A stretch of 64,000 nucleotides of DNA. It comes from Thiocystis violacea. Lineage in GTDB: Bacteria; Pseudomonadota; Gammaproteobacteria; Chromatiales; Chromatiaceae. Both the position numbers and the translations under genes were made by a program. The notes under the pieces were generated by a model. The model had not been told where the DNA came from and made no database searches. It saw only the letters and a list, made by a program, of their open reading frames with translations. Location of the stretch: positions 1 to 64,000 of the forward strand of contig NZ_NRRF01000005.1 in the NCBI RefSeq assembly GCF_016583565.1, read 5' to 3'. This document shows, piece by piece, positions 9,120-21,582 of the stretch. Every line of letters begins with the position of its first letter. Within the stretch, counting starts at the first letter, position 1.

Positions 9120-10262
9120 ATGACCACACCGCGCATCGTTCTGCATATCGGACTGGAAAAGACTGGCACGACCAGCATCCAGCGTTTTCTCACGACCAAT
9201 CGCGCCCGCCTGCTCGCGCGCCATGGCATTCTCTATCCGACAGCCCCGGAGCTCTTTCGGCACGAGACACACTCGGTCGTGGCAGCCGCATTGCTTGGCT
9301 CCGGCGCACAGGACTTCGTCACAGGGGGTGATACGCCGAGACTCGATCGCGTCATCGCGGCGATCGATGACGCGGCCGACACCTATGCCGAGCAGATCGT
9401 GCTGAGCTCCGAGCACTTCTCGTCCCGGCTCACACCCGAGGCGATCACCAGGCTGGCGCAATGTCTTGCGCCATTTCCGGTCGAGGTCTTGGTCTACTTG
9501 CGCCCTCAGGACGAGATGGTCCTGTCGGCATTCTCGACGCGGTTGCTCTGTGGCGGGCGAGAATGGATGCGCCCTCGTGGCGTCGGACCCCACCTACGCT
9601 ATTTCAATTACCTCCAATTGCTCGTCCCCTGGGCCGACGCCTTTGGATACGAGCGGATACGGGTGCGCCTGTTCGACCGCACGCACATGCAAGATGGCGA
9701 TGTGGTAACGGACTTCCTCGCCACGCTTGGCGTTCGCAACTCTGGCCTGTTCAAGCAGTCGCCACCCCTCAACCGCTCCCTCAACGTCGCGGAGGCCGAG
9801 CTGATGCGCCGACTCAACCAGCGCCTGCCGACCTGGGAGGAGGCCAGCCGCAGAAGGCGCCCGCAGATCTATCATCGGGCACAGCGCGTGCGTCGCACCC
9901 TACTCGCGGAGACACGCGCCGCCAGGATGTTCGAGCATTCACCTCCCCTGTCAACGCTGCTATCGAGCACGGAACGCCAACAGCTCCTCGACCGCTTCAG
10001 TGACGTCAACACCCGCCTGGCCCGCGACTTTCTGAGCCGCGGCACGCTCTTCAAGGAACCCTCCACCTGCGCGGACCGATCGGAGGCAGCCGACACCCGC
10101 GCGGCATGGAGCCCGGACGAGGCGCTGCTCGCGGAGGTCATGGCCTCATTCGAGCAACGCCTCAGGCCGCGCAGGCCGATCCCGCTCGGGCGAGCGCTCG
10201 TCCGCAAGGCGGTGTCCCTGCTGGGTTACAGGCAGCCGGCGCTCCCCGAGCAAAGCGGCTGA
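9120..10262 (+). CDS. Sulfotransferase-like protein
   Basis: A 380-residue protein beginning MTTPRIVLHIGLEKTGTTSI. The segment HIGLEKTGTTSIQRFL (about 9-24) is the 5'-phosphosulfate-binding loop of PAPS-dependent sulfotransferases. A later strand-helix, VLVYLRPQDEMVLSAFS (about 125-141), fits the 3'-phosphate-binding segment with its Arg and Ser. The start ATG at 9120 has AAGG about eight bases upstream; longer in-frame extension to 9018 lacks any motif. The C-terminal third is basic and unassigned. It lies 150 bases after the COMT-like gene on the same strand and converges on amrS. Likely activity is sulfation of a carbohydrate or small molecule; the acceptor is unknown. Confidence 0.78.
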   Translation: MTTPRIVLHIGLEKTGTTSIQRFLTTNRARLLARHGILYPTAPELFRHETHSVVAAALLGSGAQDFVTGGDTPRLDRVIAAIDDAADTYAEQIVLSSEHFSSRLTPEAITRLAQCLAPFPVEVLVYLRPQDEMVLSAFSTRLLCGGREWMRPRGVGPHLRYFNYLQLLVPWADAFGYERIRVRLFDRTHMQDGDVVTDFLATLGVRNSGLFKQSPPLNRSLNVAEAELMRRLNQRLPTWEEASRRRRPQIYHRAQRVRRTLLAETRAARMFEHSPPLSTLLSSTERQQLLDRFSDVNTRLARDFLSRGTLFKEPSTCADRSEAADTRAAWSPDEALLAEVMASFEQRLRPRRPIPLGRALVRKAVSLLGYRQPALPEQSG

Positions 10263-10421
10263 ATCCCGCGCCCCCGCGTCTCGACCGCCTCGCGCGCCCG
10301 CGGCGGAGGTGGCGGGCGGCGAAGCCGTCTCATCGGACGGTCGGTCATCCGCCGTGAGGCGGGCATCTTCAACTCGCGACGCAATCGTTTTGGAAACAGC
10401 CCGCGCAACGCCACCCAATCC

Positions 10422-11510
10422 TCAACCCAGGCCGACCCCGCTCACCCGAGTCCCGCACGCGGGGCACTGCCCGCCACGGATCTCATTGGCCACCAGCTGG
10501 AAGCCGAACCGCTGGATCAACCGCTTGCCGCACTGGTGGCACAAGGTGTCCTCCCCGCCCGCGCCGCGGAGGTTGCCCCGGTAGATGTAGCGCAGCCCCG
10601 CCTCCTCGCCGATGTCGGCCGCCCGTCGCAGGGTCTCGGCCGGCGTGGATGCCACCCGCGTCATCTCGTAGGCACCGTGGAACCTGGAGACATGCCAGGG
10701 AATCTCCGGCGAGACCGACCCGATGAAGCGCGCGATATCGCGCAGCTCCGCGTCGGAATCGTTGACGCCAGGAATGATCAAGGTCGTCACCTCGAGCCAG
10801 ACGCCCAACGCCTGATAGCGGGCGATGGCATCGAGCACGGGCCGCAGCTTCACCCGGCTCAGATGGCTGTAGCTGGACTGGCGGAAGAACTTGAGATCGA
10901 CGTTGGCCGCGTCCAGCACGGTCGCCAGCTCGTGCTGCGGGGCCTCGTTGATGTAGCCGTTGGTGATGAAGACATTCGCCAGGCCAGCCTCCCTGGCCAG
11001 ACAGGCCGTCTCATAGGCCAGCTCGTAGAAGATCGTCGGCTCGGTGTAGGTGTAGGCGATGGAGCGCGCCCCGCTGGCCAGGGCGCCCTGGACGATCTGC
11101 GCCGGCGTCACCGGCTCCCCGGGCACTGTGTTATCCAGGTCCGCCAGACGCGGGCACAGCGGCTCGGCGCCCTCCCCGACCGGACCGGCGTCCAGGTGCT
11201 TCGGCAGCCGCTCGCGCGGCCATTGACTGATCTCCCAGTTCTGACAGAAGTCGCAGCGCAGGTTGCAACCGACGGTCGCGATCGAATAGGACTGCGAGCC
11301 CGGATAGAAGTGGAACAGCGGCTTCTTCTCGATCGGATCCAGATGACGCGAAATAACGCGGTCGGCGACCAGGGTGTAGAGGACACCCCCGGCGTTGTAA
11401 CGCACCGCACAGACCCCGCGTGCCCCGTCGGCAATGACGCAATCGTGGGGACAGAGTCTGCACTGAACCCGGTGATTCTCGAGCCGGTCGTAGAAACGCG
11501 CTTCTTTCAT
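10422..11510 (-). CDS. amrS: AmmeMemoRadiSam system radical SAM enzyme
   Basis: A 362-residue radical SAM protein. The start ATG at 11510 gives the usual AmrS opening (MKEARFYDRLENHRVQCRLC), with the family's cysteine block CRLCPHDC...GVC near residues 17-35. The radical SAM cluster motif is CNLRCDFC, the CxxxCxxC pattern that binds a [4Fe-4S] cluster and SAM. A C-terminal cysteine pair set (CHQCGKR and CPACG) suggests a zinc-ribbon-like tail. Family members generally sit near AmmeMemoRadiSam (AMMECR1/MEMO) genes; neither is present here. The gene converges on the sulfotransferase gene with 159 bases between the stops. The natural reaction of the family is still poorly defined. Confidence 0.88.
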   Translation of the reverse strand: MKEARFYDRLENHRVQCRLCPHDCVIADGARGVCAVRYNAGGVLYTLVADRVISRHLDPIEKKPLFHFYPGSQSYSIATVGCNLRCDFCQNWEISQWPRERLPKHLDAGPVGEGAEPLCPRLADLDNTVPGEPVTPAQIVQGALASGARSIAYTYTEPTIFYELAYETACLAREAGLANVFITNGYINEAPQHELATVLDAANVDLKFFRQSSYSHLSRVKLRPVLDAIARYQALGVWLEVTTLIIPGVNDSDAELRDIARFIGSVSPEIPWHVSRFHGAYEMTRVASTPAETLRRAADIGEEAGLRYIYRGNLRGAGGEDTLCHQCGKRLIQRFGFQLVANEIRGGQCPACGTRVSGVGLG

Positions 11511-11669
11511 CGCGGCGATCCCCAAGCAGTCTGAGCTGCTGTAAGTATGGACCACCCAATCCCGAGTGCTGCGCGAGGCAAAACAGGTCACCGCGGAGCG
11601 GTGCCAGGAGAGACGATCCCGGAGCGCGCTCCCCGCCTTCTGTGCGGGGCATTTACAGCATGCGTCGCG

Positions 11670-11930
11670 TCAAGCTCCGTGCGTCTCGAAAAAGAAATAG
11701 CCGGTGATCGCCGCGCTCGCCATCAGGACGAAGGTCTTCACCTGTGCCTGCGGGAGCTTGCGCGATAGATGCGCCGCGGCGTAGCCGCCCGCGCGCGTGC
11801 CGAGCAGAACCAGGAGCCCCTCCCGCCACGCGATCGCGCCTTGCCAGACGAAGAGTGCGATGGCGATGAGTGAGACGGCGGATGAGGCAAAAAGATTGAG
11901 AAGCTGTCTGAAAAACTCTACCGTCTCGTG
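11670..11930 (-). pseudogene. C-terminal remnant of a TauE/SafE (TSUP) membrane exporter
   Basis: Reading the minus strand towards a TGA at 11670-11672 gives ETVEFFRQLLNLFASSAV, then SLIAIALFVWQGAIAWREG, GLLVLLGTRAGGYAAAHLSR, KLPQAQVKTFVLMASAAIT and GYFFFETHGA. The order of a membrane helix, a G-x-x-A-G-G-Y-x-A loop, a basic segment and a last helix matches the C-terminal end of sulfite/anion exporters of the TSUP family. Upstream the frame meets a stop at about 11958, and the rest of the gene is missing, replaced by the repeat element at 11963-12210. This looks like a gene cut by, or decayed beside, that element. Family assignment is from residue pattern only. Confidence 0.55.
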
Positions 11931-11962
11931 GCACCGCTCCGCGCCTTCGGACCTCTCTGTTT

Positions 11963-12210
11963 AGGCGATTTCCGGAAATGACCTTACCCAAATAGACCCG
12001 GATCGGCAGGATGGGCAGGATGGGCAAAGTCCGCGCTCTGGGCTCGCGTCCAACCTCGACGCCAGACGGACGTGCCCATCGTGCAAGCCGCCGAGCTGGG
12101 ATGATGGGCACGCCCCTGGACCCTCGGCACTCCGAAAGCAGCGCATCGCCAGGGCTTTGCCCATCCTACCGGATCGGAACCGCGGGTCTGTTGTTTCCCG
12201 GAAATCACCT
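11963..12210. repeat. MITE-like element (248 bp) with terminal inverted repeats and an inner palindromic unit
   Basis: The left end AGGCGATTTCCGG (11963-11975) is matched by its inverse CCGGAAATCACCT at 12198-12210, and each is followed inward by GACCC-type sequence (AGACCCGGATCGG; CCGGATCGGAACCGCGGGTCT). Inside, 12008-12160 is an inverted, diverged copy of the unit that forms the tandem array at 27954-29108, again bounded by GGATGGGCAAAG and CTTTGCCCATCCTAC. There is no coding capacity. It sits between the exporter remnant and the end of the hybrid kinase gene. Confidence 0.7.
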
Positions 12211-12240
12211 TATGCCGACGTCCGAGAGACTCGCTGTCCA

Positions 12241-15200
12241 TCAGGATCCCGCCGAAGCCGGCCGCTCGGTCTGCAAGACAGCCAGCGCGGCGTCGAAATC
12301 AAAGGCTTCGAGAGACTCCATGAGTGTGTCGAACCCGTCGCCAAGGACGCCTCTGAGCACTGGCGCATGGGTCTCGCACAGCCGCAGGGCCGCCGTGTCC
12401 GCCTCCGCGACCAGCGTGCTGAGTTCGCTCAGGATGGCCGCGGCGGCCGCCGGGTCGCCCGGCGCCTCGACCGGCTCGGGCAAGGGCCTCGGCTGGGTCG
12501 GCTCCAACGCGGCCGAGAGCACCCCGAGCATCTGCTCCATCTCGTCGATCACTGGCGTGATCAAGGCAGGATCGGGGGGTTCCGTCTGGCGCAGCAGGCT
12601 GTCAAGGCGGGTGGCGGCCTGCGCCATCGCGCTGATGCCGAGGGTGCCCGCCACGCCCTTGATGCTGTGCGCAATCCGCCGGGCCGGCTCCTGCTCGCCG
12701 GCATGGAGGTGAGCCGAGATTTCGGCGGGCTGCTCCCGGCTGCTGGTGATGAAGCGACGCAGCAGCGCAAGATACTTGTCCGAATTCCCGTTGAGCGCGG
12801 CGAGTCCGCGAGACACATTGAGGCCAGAAAGCCCAGCCAACCGGTCCAGCGCGGATGCCGCCGAGGCTGACGGCGCGGTTGCGGTCTCCACGGGGGCATC
12901 GCGCATCTCGGCGAGGGATTCCAGAGGCGTGCCCGGTGTTCGCGGCAGCCAGCGAAGCAGCGCCGCATAGAGCGCCTGCGGCTCCACCGGCTTGGGGACG
13001 AAGTCGTTCATGCCCGCTTGCAGACAGGCCCGGCGGTCCTCGTCGAAGGCATTGGCCGTCAGGGCGAGAATCGGCAATTCCGCGCACCCCGGCAAGGCGC
13101 GGATCGCGCGCGTCGCCTCCAGCCCATCGAGCACGGGCATCTGCACGTCCATCAGAACCAGGTCATAGTGCTTGGCGCGCACCCGCTCCAGCGCCTCGCG
13201 ACCATCGCTGGCGGTCTCGGCACTCAGGTTGACGGCCTTCAGAATCTCGAGCGCGACCTCCTGGTTGATCGGGTTGTCTTCCGCCAGGAGGATGCACGCG
13301 CCACTGTAGTGCTGTGCAATCTCGGCGGCCACCTGCCGGGAAGGCGTCGCGCGCGATTCGGGATGAACGGCCGCCCCCTGCCGCACGCGTGCGGTGAACC
13401 AGAAGCAGCTGCCCTTGCCGGGCTCGCTCTGGGCGCCGGCGTCACCGCCCATCAAGCGCGCCAGACGGCCCGTGATCGCCAGTCCCAGTCCGGTCCCGCC
13501 ATACTTGCGCGAGACGGATTCATCGGCCTGCTCGAAGGCCTCGAACACGCGCGCCAGCGTCGACGGCTCGATGCCGATCCCGGTGTCCTCGACCTCGAAG
13601 CGCACGAGGAGCTGCTCGCCGTCTTCGTGCTCCAAGAGCGCACGCAGAACGATCCGGCCGCGCTCGGTGAACTTGACGGCATTGGCGGCGAGATTGAGTA
13701 GGCACTGACGCAAGCGCGTCAGATCGCCGCGCAGCCATCGGGGGAGACCGCGCGCATCGACATCCACCCGCAGTCCCTTGGCGGCCGCCGACTCCGCGAT
13801 CAGGAAGCGCGTGTGCTCCAGGACCTCCGGCAGCGCGAAATCACGCGCTTCCACCTGCATGTGTCCGGCCTCGATCTTGGTCAGATCGAGGATGTCGTTG
13901 ATCACGCCCAAGAGGTGATGGGCCGATGCATCGATCTTGCCCAGGCGCTCGTGCTGCGCCTCGCTCAGGCGCGACTGCTGAAGCAGATGCGTCAGCCCGA
14001 TGATGGCATTCATGGGGGTGCGGATCTCATGGCTCATGTTCGCCAGGAAGCGGCTCTTGGCCTGGCTGGCGGCCTCCGCCTCTTCCTTGGCGGCCACGAG
14101 CTGGATCTCGGCGCGGCGACGCCGGTAGATCCGCCAGAGGTCGTTGCCGATGGCCTGGAGTTGGCGCACATCGGATTCGTCGTAATCCCTGGACTTGTTG
14201 CCGACCCCAAGCAGGGCACGCACCTGCCCGTCGTCGATCACGGGAACCCCAAGGTAGCGAACGAGCTCGATATGGCCTTGAGGTTGACCCCGTCGTTCGT
14301 TCAACCGCTGAAAATCGTTGTGGATGACGGGACGTGCGAGACGCACGGTATCGGCCCAAACACCGCCCTCGCTGATGGGAGCGTGCGGTTGAGGGGCGAC
14401 GCCGCAACGGGCCAGCGTCCCGCTCGACCAGATCACCAGCCGGATGGCCTTCTGCTCGGCGTCGAGAAAATACAGAGAGCCGACCTCGCTCTCGGTCAGA
14501 CGCACCCCCGCGTCGATCCCTTGCTGTAGCAGGTCGTGCTCGTCCAGCGTATCGGCCAACTGGCTGATCTCGAACATGGCCCTGAGCCGCTCGTCGGCGC
14601 GCGACAGGACGGCGTTGGCCCGCTCCAGCTCGCGCGTGCGCTCACCCACCAGCCGCTCCAGGTCCTGCTGGTGCCGCTCCAGCTCGGCCTCCGCCCGCTT
14701 GCGGGCGGTGATGTCCTGATGCAGACAGAACAGATAGCGCTGCCCCATGACTTCCACGCAGTTCACACTCACCTCGACGTCGTACTCGCTCCCGTCCTTA
14801 CGGCGGTGACGGGTCTCGGCGATGCGGTGTAACTCATCCGCACGCCGGAAATAGTCCTGCAGTCGCGCGCGCGGGATGGCGACGTCCCAGTCCCAGACAG
14901 ACAGCTCCATCAGCTCGTCCAGCGCATAGCCCAACATGGCGGCAAAGGCCGGATTGGCCTCGACCAGGGAGCCATCCGGGCGGAGTAACGCGATGCCGTC
15001 CCTTGACTGCTCGAACAGGATGCGACGCCGCCGCGCCTCATCGCGCAGTGCGTGCTGGGTCTCCAGCCGTTCGATCGCCGCGGCCACGGAGATCAATGCC
15101 TCGTTTACACGCGCCACCTCCGAGCGATGGCGTGTATCGGCGAGCAGCAAGCAGCCGGCCGTGTCGATGCCCAGCTGCAGCGGCACACTGATGCAGGTGA

Positions 15201-17361
15201 CGACGCCCAGCGCGGACAGCGCAGCCGGAATGGATTCGGCGGGTGGTCGGCCGTCCGGCTCCTGGGACGATTGCACGCCCTTGTCTGCCGATGCGCTCTC
15301 GCTCGCCACCACGGGTGCCAGCCGACCAGGCACGACATCGGCCAATCCGACGCTGCTCAGAAAGGCCATGTCCTCATGGTCAGGATCCAGGCGCGCAATG
15401 GCGGCGATGGGAAAGTCCAGCCGCGCCGCCAGCAGCGGCGGCAGCGCCTGATGGAAACCATCCAAGCTGTCGCAGGTGCTGGCGAGCTGCGCGACGGCGC
15501 TCACCGTCTCATGTCTGCGTTCGCTCGCGACCCGTTCGCCGATGTCGCCGTAGGTGAGGACGACCCCGCTGCTCGGGGGCGGCAGGGCCGCCGCGATGAC
15601 CTCAAGCCAGGTGACCTCGGTATCGGTCCGCACGAAGCCGAACTCCCCGCTGTAGAGACTGCCGCCCTCGCGGAGCGCGCGCACGCCGGGGAATTCCTCG
15701 GCAGGCATGGGCGTGCCGTCGCGTCGCAGCAGCTGCCAGTCCGCGCCGTCCAGCGCGCGGCTCAGATGCGCGTCGCGCGCAAGACCCAGCAGGCGCTCGG
15801 CGGCCTGGTTGGTCTCGCGGATCCACCCTTGAGCGTCGGATACCGTGATCCCGAGTGGAAAGCTCTCGAACAGGACGCGATATTTGGCGAGGGCGAGGTC
15901 GCGCGCCTGCTCGGCGCGCCGAGACTCGGTGATGTCGATGTTGAGGCCGAAGATGCCCAGGATGCGCTCCCCTTGGCGGATGGGGGCAAGAATGTTGCGG
16001 AAGATCCGTCTCTCACCCTCCGGCGCATAGGAGACCTCTTCATCCACCACCTCTCCCGCCATGGCGCGCGCGTTGTTGCTCAGCCAGAGGTTCCGCGCCT
16101 CCTCGGAGACCGCCGCTTCCGGCAGACGCTTGCCGATCTGGCTGCCCCAATGCCGAATCAGCAGCGCGTTCTCCATGAAACAGCGCCCCTCGAGATCGCG
16201 CGCCCAGAACTCGAAGGGGAGGCTGTCGATCACGGCCCGCAGCGTGGATTCCTGTTCCAGCAGCGCAGCATTGAGCTGCTTGACCTCAGCCTCGGTCCGC
16301 TGCCTGGCATGCAGTTCCCGCGCGAGTTCGGCACCGTGCTCGCGGGATCTGCTCAGCGCCCGCAGCAGACCGGCCAGGAGCAGGCTGATGAGACCGCCGC
16401 TGATGGCCACCAGCAGCACCGGAAAGGCCATGATGGCCGGCGGCGCATCGGCCATGGGCGTCACCTGAAGCGTCCAGCGCTGTGCATTGAAGTCCAGGGG
16501 CAGCTCGATCGCGCGACCCGAGGTCTCGCCTTGGCCGTTGTCGCCCGTCGGGTCTGGGTACAAGCGGCTCTCGGGGCTGATTCGGACACCGTCGTAGACC
16601 GCGAGCCGCACCTGAAGGGGGGCGGATCGATCCCTGCCGCCCAGGATGCCCCGCATGAGATCGGGCAGCCGATAGACGCCGTAGATCCAGCCCATGAGGG
16701 CCGACTGGCGCTCCGTCACGCTGGCGGTTGGCAGACCGGCCCGATAGACGGGGACGAACATCAGATTGGCCGGGGGCACGTCCCCCTTGGTCTCCCGATC
16801 CAAGAGGACATGGTTGGCAAGCACGACCAGATCCTGATCGCGCGCCTGCTCCATGGCGACCCGGCAGCGCGGGTTGGTGAGCAGGTCGTAGCCCAGCCTG
16901 CCCTGGCTGTCGGCGGAGACAGGCGCCTGATCGACGATGGCGGAATACAGCGTCCGCCGCCCCGCCGGCCAGACCCGATACCCGGGAAAGCCCTCGGCGC
17001 GCAGCCCCCGCTGATGCGCGTCGAGCTGGTCCGGCTGGATCAGCTGAGCGAAGCCTGCTTCCTGGATGGCGGGGAGACCCCGGTGCGTCTTGCTCTGCGC
17101 GATGAAGGTCTGCCACTCCTGCCGCGTCACCTCCGATGAAGCGGCAAAGAAGGCGGCGGCGGCGCGCAGAAAGAGTGCCTGGGCATGGACCTGCTGATGC
17201 AGCTCATACACGAGGTCATGACCGATGAGCCGCAGCGCTTGGTCGCGTTTGGCCTCCTCGCCGGAGCGCACATCGAGGGTGGCGAACAGGGTCAGGAGCA
17301 GTCCGATCCCGAGTGCGATCCAGCTGAGTCCTGGGTGAGGAGCTGCATTCATCGGTGCCAT
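12241..17361 (-). CDS. Large hybrid sensor histidine kinase (CHASE-PAS-PAS-GAF-PAS-GAF-HK-REC-Hpt)
   Basis: A 1706-residue membrane sensor kinase. The ATG at 17361 is chosen because AAGGAGG lies about eight bases upstream. Residues 12-30 and about 308-335 are membrane helices bracketing a periplasmic CHASE-type domain ([23 protein letters not shown]). PAS domains lie near 375-480, 490-610 and 780-890; GAF domains near 620-775 and 925-1080. The kinase core has [14 protein letters not shown] (phospho-His about 1110), the N box [19 protein letters not shown] and [10 protein letters not shown] receiver follows with LVLMDVQMP (Asp about 1405), and then an Hpt domain with [11 protein letters not shown]. 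All phosphorelay residues are present. It probably phosphorylates an unlinked regulator. The stimulus is unknown. Confidence 0.92.
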   Translation of the reverse strand: MAPMNAAPHPGLSWIALGIGLLLTLFATLDVRSGEEAKRDQALRLIGHDLVYELHQQVHAQALFLRAAAAFFAASSEVTRQEWQTFIAQSKTHRGLPAIQEAGFAQLIQPDQLDAHQRGLRAEGFPGYRVWPAGRRTLYSAIVDQAPVSADSQGRLGYDLLTNPRCRVAMEQARDQDLVVLANHVLLDRETKGDVPPANLMFVPVYRAGLPTASVTERQSALMGWIYGVYRLPDLMRGILGGRDRSAPLQVRLAVYDGVRISPESRLYPDPTGDNGQGETSGRAIELPLDFNAQRWTLQVTPMADAPPAIMAFPVLLVAISGGLISLLLAGLLRALSRSREHGAELARELHARQRTEAEVKQLNAALLEQESTLRAVIDSLPFEFWARDLEGRCFMENALLIRHWGSQIGKRLPEAAVSEEARNLWLSNNARAMAGEVVDEEVSYAPEGERRIFRNILAPIRQGERILGIFGLNIDITESRRAEQARDLALAKYRVLFESFPLGITVSDAQGWIRETNQAAERLLGLARDAHLSRALDGADWQLLRRDGTPMPAEEFPGVRALREGGSLYSGEFGFVRTDTEVTWLEVIAAALPPPSSGVVLTYGDIGERVASERRHETVSAVAQLASTCDSLDGFHQALPPLLAARLDFPIAAIARLDPDHEDMAFLSSVGLADVVPGRLAPVVASESASADKGVQSSQEPDGRPPAESIPAALSALGVVTCISVPLQLGIDTAGCLLLADTRHRSEVARVNEALISVAAAIERLETQHALRDEARRRRILFEQSRDGIALLRPDGSLVEANPAFAAMLGYALDELMELSVWDWDVAIPRARLQDYFRRADELHRIAETRHRRKDGSEYDVEVSVNCVEVMGQRYLFCLHQDITARKRAEAELERHQQDLERLVGERTRELERANAVLSRADERLRAMFEISQLADTLDEHDLLQQGIDAGVRLTESEVGSLYFLDAEQKAIRLVIWSSGTLARCGVAPQPHAPISEGGVWADTVRLARPVIHNDFQRLNERRGQPQGHIELVRYLGVPVIDDGQVRALLGVGNKSRDYDESDVRQLQAIGNDLWRIYRRRRAEIQLVAAKEEAEAASQAKSRFLANMSHEIRTPMNAIIGLTHLLQQSRLSEAQHERLGKIDASAHHLLGVINDILDLTKIEAGHMQVEARDFALPEVLEHTRFLIAESAAAKGLRVDVDARGLPRWLRGDLTRLRQCLLNLAANAVKFTERGRIVLRALLEHEDGEQLLVRFEVEDTGIGIEPSTLARVFEAFEQADESVSRKYGGTGLGLAITGRLARLMGGDAGAQSEPGKGSCFWFTARVRQGAAVHPESRATPSRQVAAEIAQHYSGACILLAEDNPINQEVALEILKAVNLSAETASDGREALERVRAKHYDLVLMDVQMPVLDGLEATRAIRALPGCAELPILALTANAFDEDRRACLQAGMNDFVPKPVEPQALYAALLRWLPRTPGTPLESLAEMRDAPVETATAPSASAASALDRLAGLSGLNVSRGLAALNGNSDKYLALLRRFITSSREQPAEISAHLHAGEQEPARRIAHSIKGVAGTLGISAMAQAATRLDSLLRQTEPPDPALITPVIDEMEQMLGVLSAALEPTQPRPLPEPVEAPGDPAAAAAILSELSTLVAEADTAALRLCETHAPVLRGVLGDGFDTLMESLEAFDFDAALAVLQTERPASAGS

Positions 17362-17569
17362 CGCGGGTGCCCTCCTTGGGCAAGGACGCATCTACCTGGC
17401 AGTGTACCCCAGAGGTACTGTCGATCCGTTGCTGGCCAAGGCTTGGGTGCGCAACGCATCGAATTTGATCGTCAGGGTTCGGAAAAGCAACCAGCGGCAG
17501 ACAGCCGGTGGCTTTGCGTCGCGCACGAAACAACCACATCTCGCGTGCTCGTGACACCGCGCTGCGGCG

Positions 17570-20377
<2,808 letters not shown>

Positions 20378-20404
20378 GGGTGAGGGCCGGCGATCGATCG
20401 CGCT

Positions 20405-20516
20405 AAGGTGAATTCCGGGAATGAACAGACCCAGGAAGCGGTGGCGGGTAGGAGGGGCAAAGTCCGTGCTCCAGGCTTGAATGCAGCCTCGACGTTGGAC
20501 GGACGTGCCGACGCCG
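20405..20516. repeat. Truncated copy of the MITE-like element
   Basis: AGGTGAATTCCGGG at 20405-20418, then ACAGACCCA and a GGGTAGGAGGGGCAAAGTCC stretch, parallel the left half of the element at 11963-12210 (same order: end repeat, GACCC, GGGCAAAGTCCGYGCTC, GGACGGACGTGCC). The right half is absent; sequence similarity fades near 20516, just before another palindromic repeat. It lies between the acyl-AMP ligase gene and the diguanylate cyclase gene. Confidence 0.6.
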
Positions 20517-20542
20517 ACCATCCTTCGGGCCAGTCGCTTTCT

Positions 20543-20621
20543 GTAGTGTGGACAAGCGCAGCGCAGTCCACCAACAAGGGCGCGGGATTCGGTGGACTTC
20601 GCTTTCGCTCGTCCACCCTAC
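20543..20621. repeat. Palindromic intergenic repeat (79 bp)
   Basis: GTAGTGTGGACAAGCG at the left end pairs with CGCTCGTCCACCCTAC at the right end (14 of 16 positions), and an inner pair AGTCCACC/GGTGGACT strengthens the fold. This is a different sequence family from the GTAGGATGGGCAAAG repeats, although the plan (GTAGG...TGGRC...) is similar. It sits 25 bases beyond the 3' end of the diguanylate cyclase gene and could act as an RNA hairpin at the transcript end. Confidence 0.65.
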
Positions 20622-20646
20622 CGGTCCAAACCGATCCTGCTGAGGA

Positions 20647-21582
20647 TCAAGGCCGCGCCGCCCGCGCGGAGAAGACGCCGACGCGATTGCGGCCCTCGCC
20701 CTTGGCGGCATAGAGCGCCTGGTCGGCCAGACGCAGCAGCTCGCGCGGCCGGTCGCCGGCTGCCGGCACCCGCCAGGCGGCGCCGATGGTGACGGTGACC
20801 CACGGCGAGGTCGCGGATTGGGCGTGGGGGATCGCCTTGGCCTCGACCGCGGCGCGCAGCGCTTCGGCGATCCGCCGGGCCTCCTGCTCGTCGCATTGGG
20901 GCAGCAGCACCGCGAACTCCTCGCCGCCATAGCGCGCGGCGAGATCGCCGGGCCGGCTCAGGGTCTCGGTGAGGCAGGTCGCCAGGGCGCACAGACAGAT
21001 ATCTCCGGGGCCATGCCCGTAGTGGTCGTTGTAGCCCTTGAAGTGGTCGACGTCGATCATGAGCAGGGAGAGCGGTTCCCGGTCCTTGACCGCGCGCCCC
21101 CATTCCACGTGCAGTGCGGCGTCGAAGCGGCGCCGGTTGGGGATGTTGGTCAGACCATCCAGGGAGATCAGGGACTCGAGCAGATCGGCCTGCCGCTTGA
21201 GCCTGACGTGGGTGCGCACGCGTGCGCGCACGCTCGGCAGCGAGAAGGGCTTGGTGACATAGTCGACGGCGCCCAGGTCGAATCCCAGGGTCTCGTCCTC
21301 GATCTCGTTCTTGGCGGTCACGAAGATGATGGGGATGTCTTGGGTGGCCGGACTGACCTTCAAGCGTCGGCAGACCTCGTAGCCGTCCATGCCCGGCATC
21401 ATGACGTCCAGCAGGACGAGGTCCGGCTTCTCCTCGGCCGCGAGCAGCTCGAGCGTCTCCTCGCCCGAGGTGGCGAACTGAATCTCGTAGTCGCTCTCCA
21501 GGGCGCCGATCAAGACCTCGATGTTCGCCGTCACGTCATCGACGATCAGGACCGTGGGCCGTTTGGTGAAGAACTGCGTCAT
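20647..21582 (-). CDS. Response-regulator diguanylate cyclase (REC-GGDEF)
   Basis: A 311-residue soluble protein. Residues 9-125 are a receiver domain with VLIVDD, the phosphate acceptor Asp59 in DLVLLDVMMPGMDG, and Lys111 in VTKPFS. The GGDEF domain follows, with signature GGEEF at 219-223 and an upstream RPGD (210-213), five residues before it, which is the c-di-GMP product-inhibition site. It should make c-di-GMP when phosphorylated. The ATG overlaps the stop of the hybrid kinase gene upstream (four bases) and is preceded by GGAGGGGAGG, so kinase and cyclase are coupled in translation and probably act as a pair. Confidence 0.93.
   Translation of the reverse strand: MTQFFTKRPTVLIVDDVTANIEVLIGALESDYEIQFATSGEETLELLAAEEKPDLVLLDVMMPGMDGYEVCRRLKVSPATQDIPIIFVTAKNEIEDETLGFDLGAVDYVTKPFSLPSVRARVRTHVRLKRQADLLESLISLDGLTNIPNRRRFDAALHVEWGRAVKDREPLSLLMIDVDHFKGYNDHYGHGPGDICLCALATCLTETLSRPGDLAARYGGEEFAVLLPQCDEQEARRIAEALRAAVEAKAIPHAQSATSPWVTVTIGAAWRVPAAGDRPRELLRLADQALYAAKGEGRNRVGVFSARAARP

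Noticed and set aside
15052-17139. 695-codon plus-strand open frame opposite the first hybrid kinase
   Set aside because: Antisense shadow of the CHASE and PAS regions. The minus-strand gene has a strong Shine-Dalgarno site and all phosphorelay motifs.
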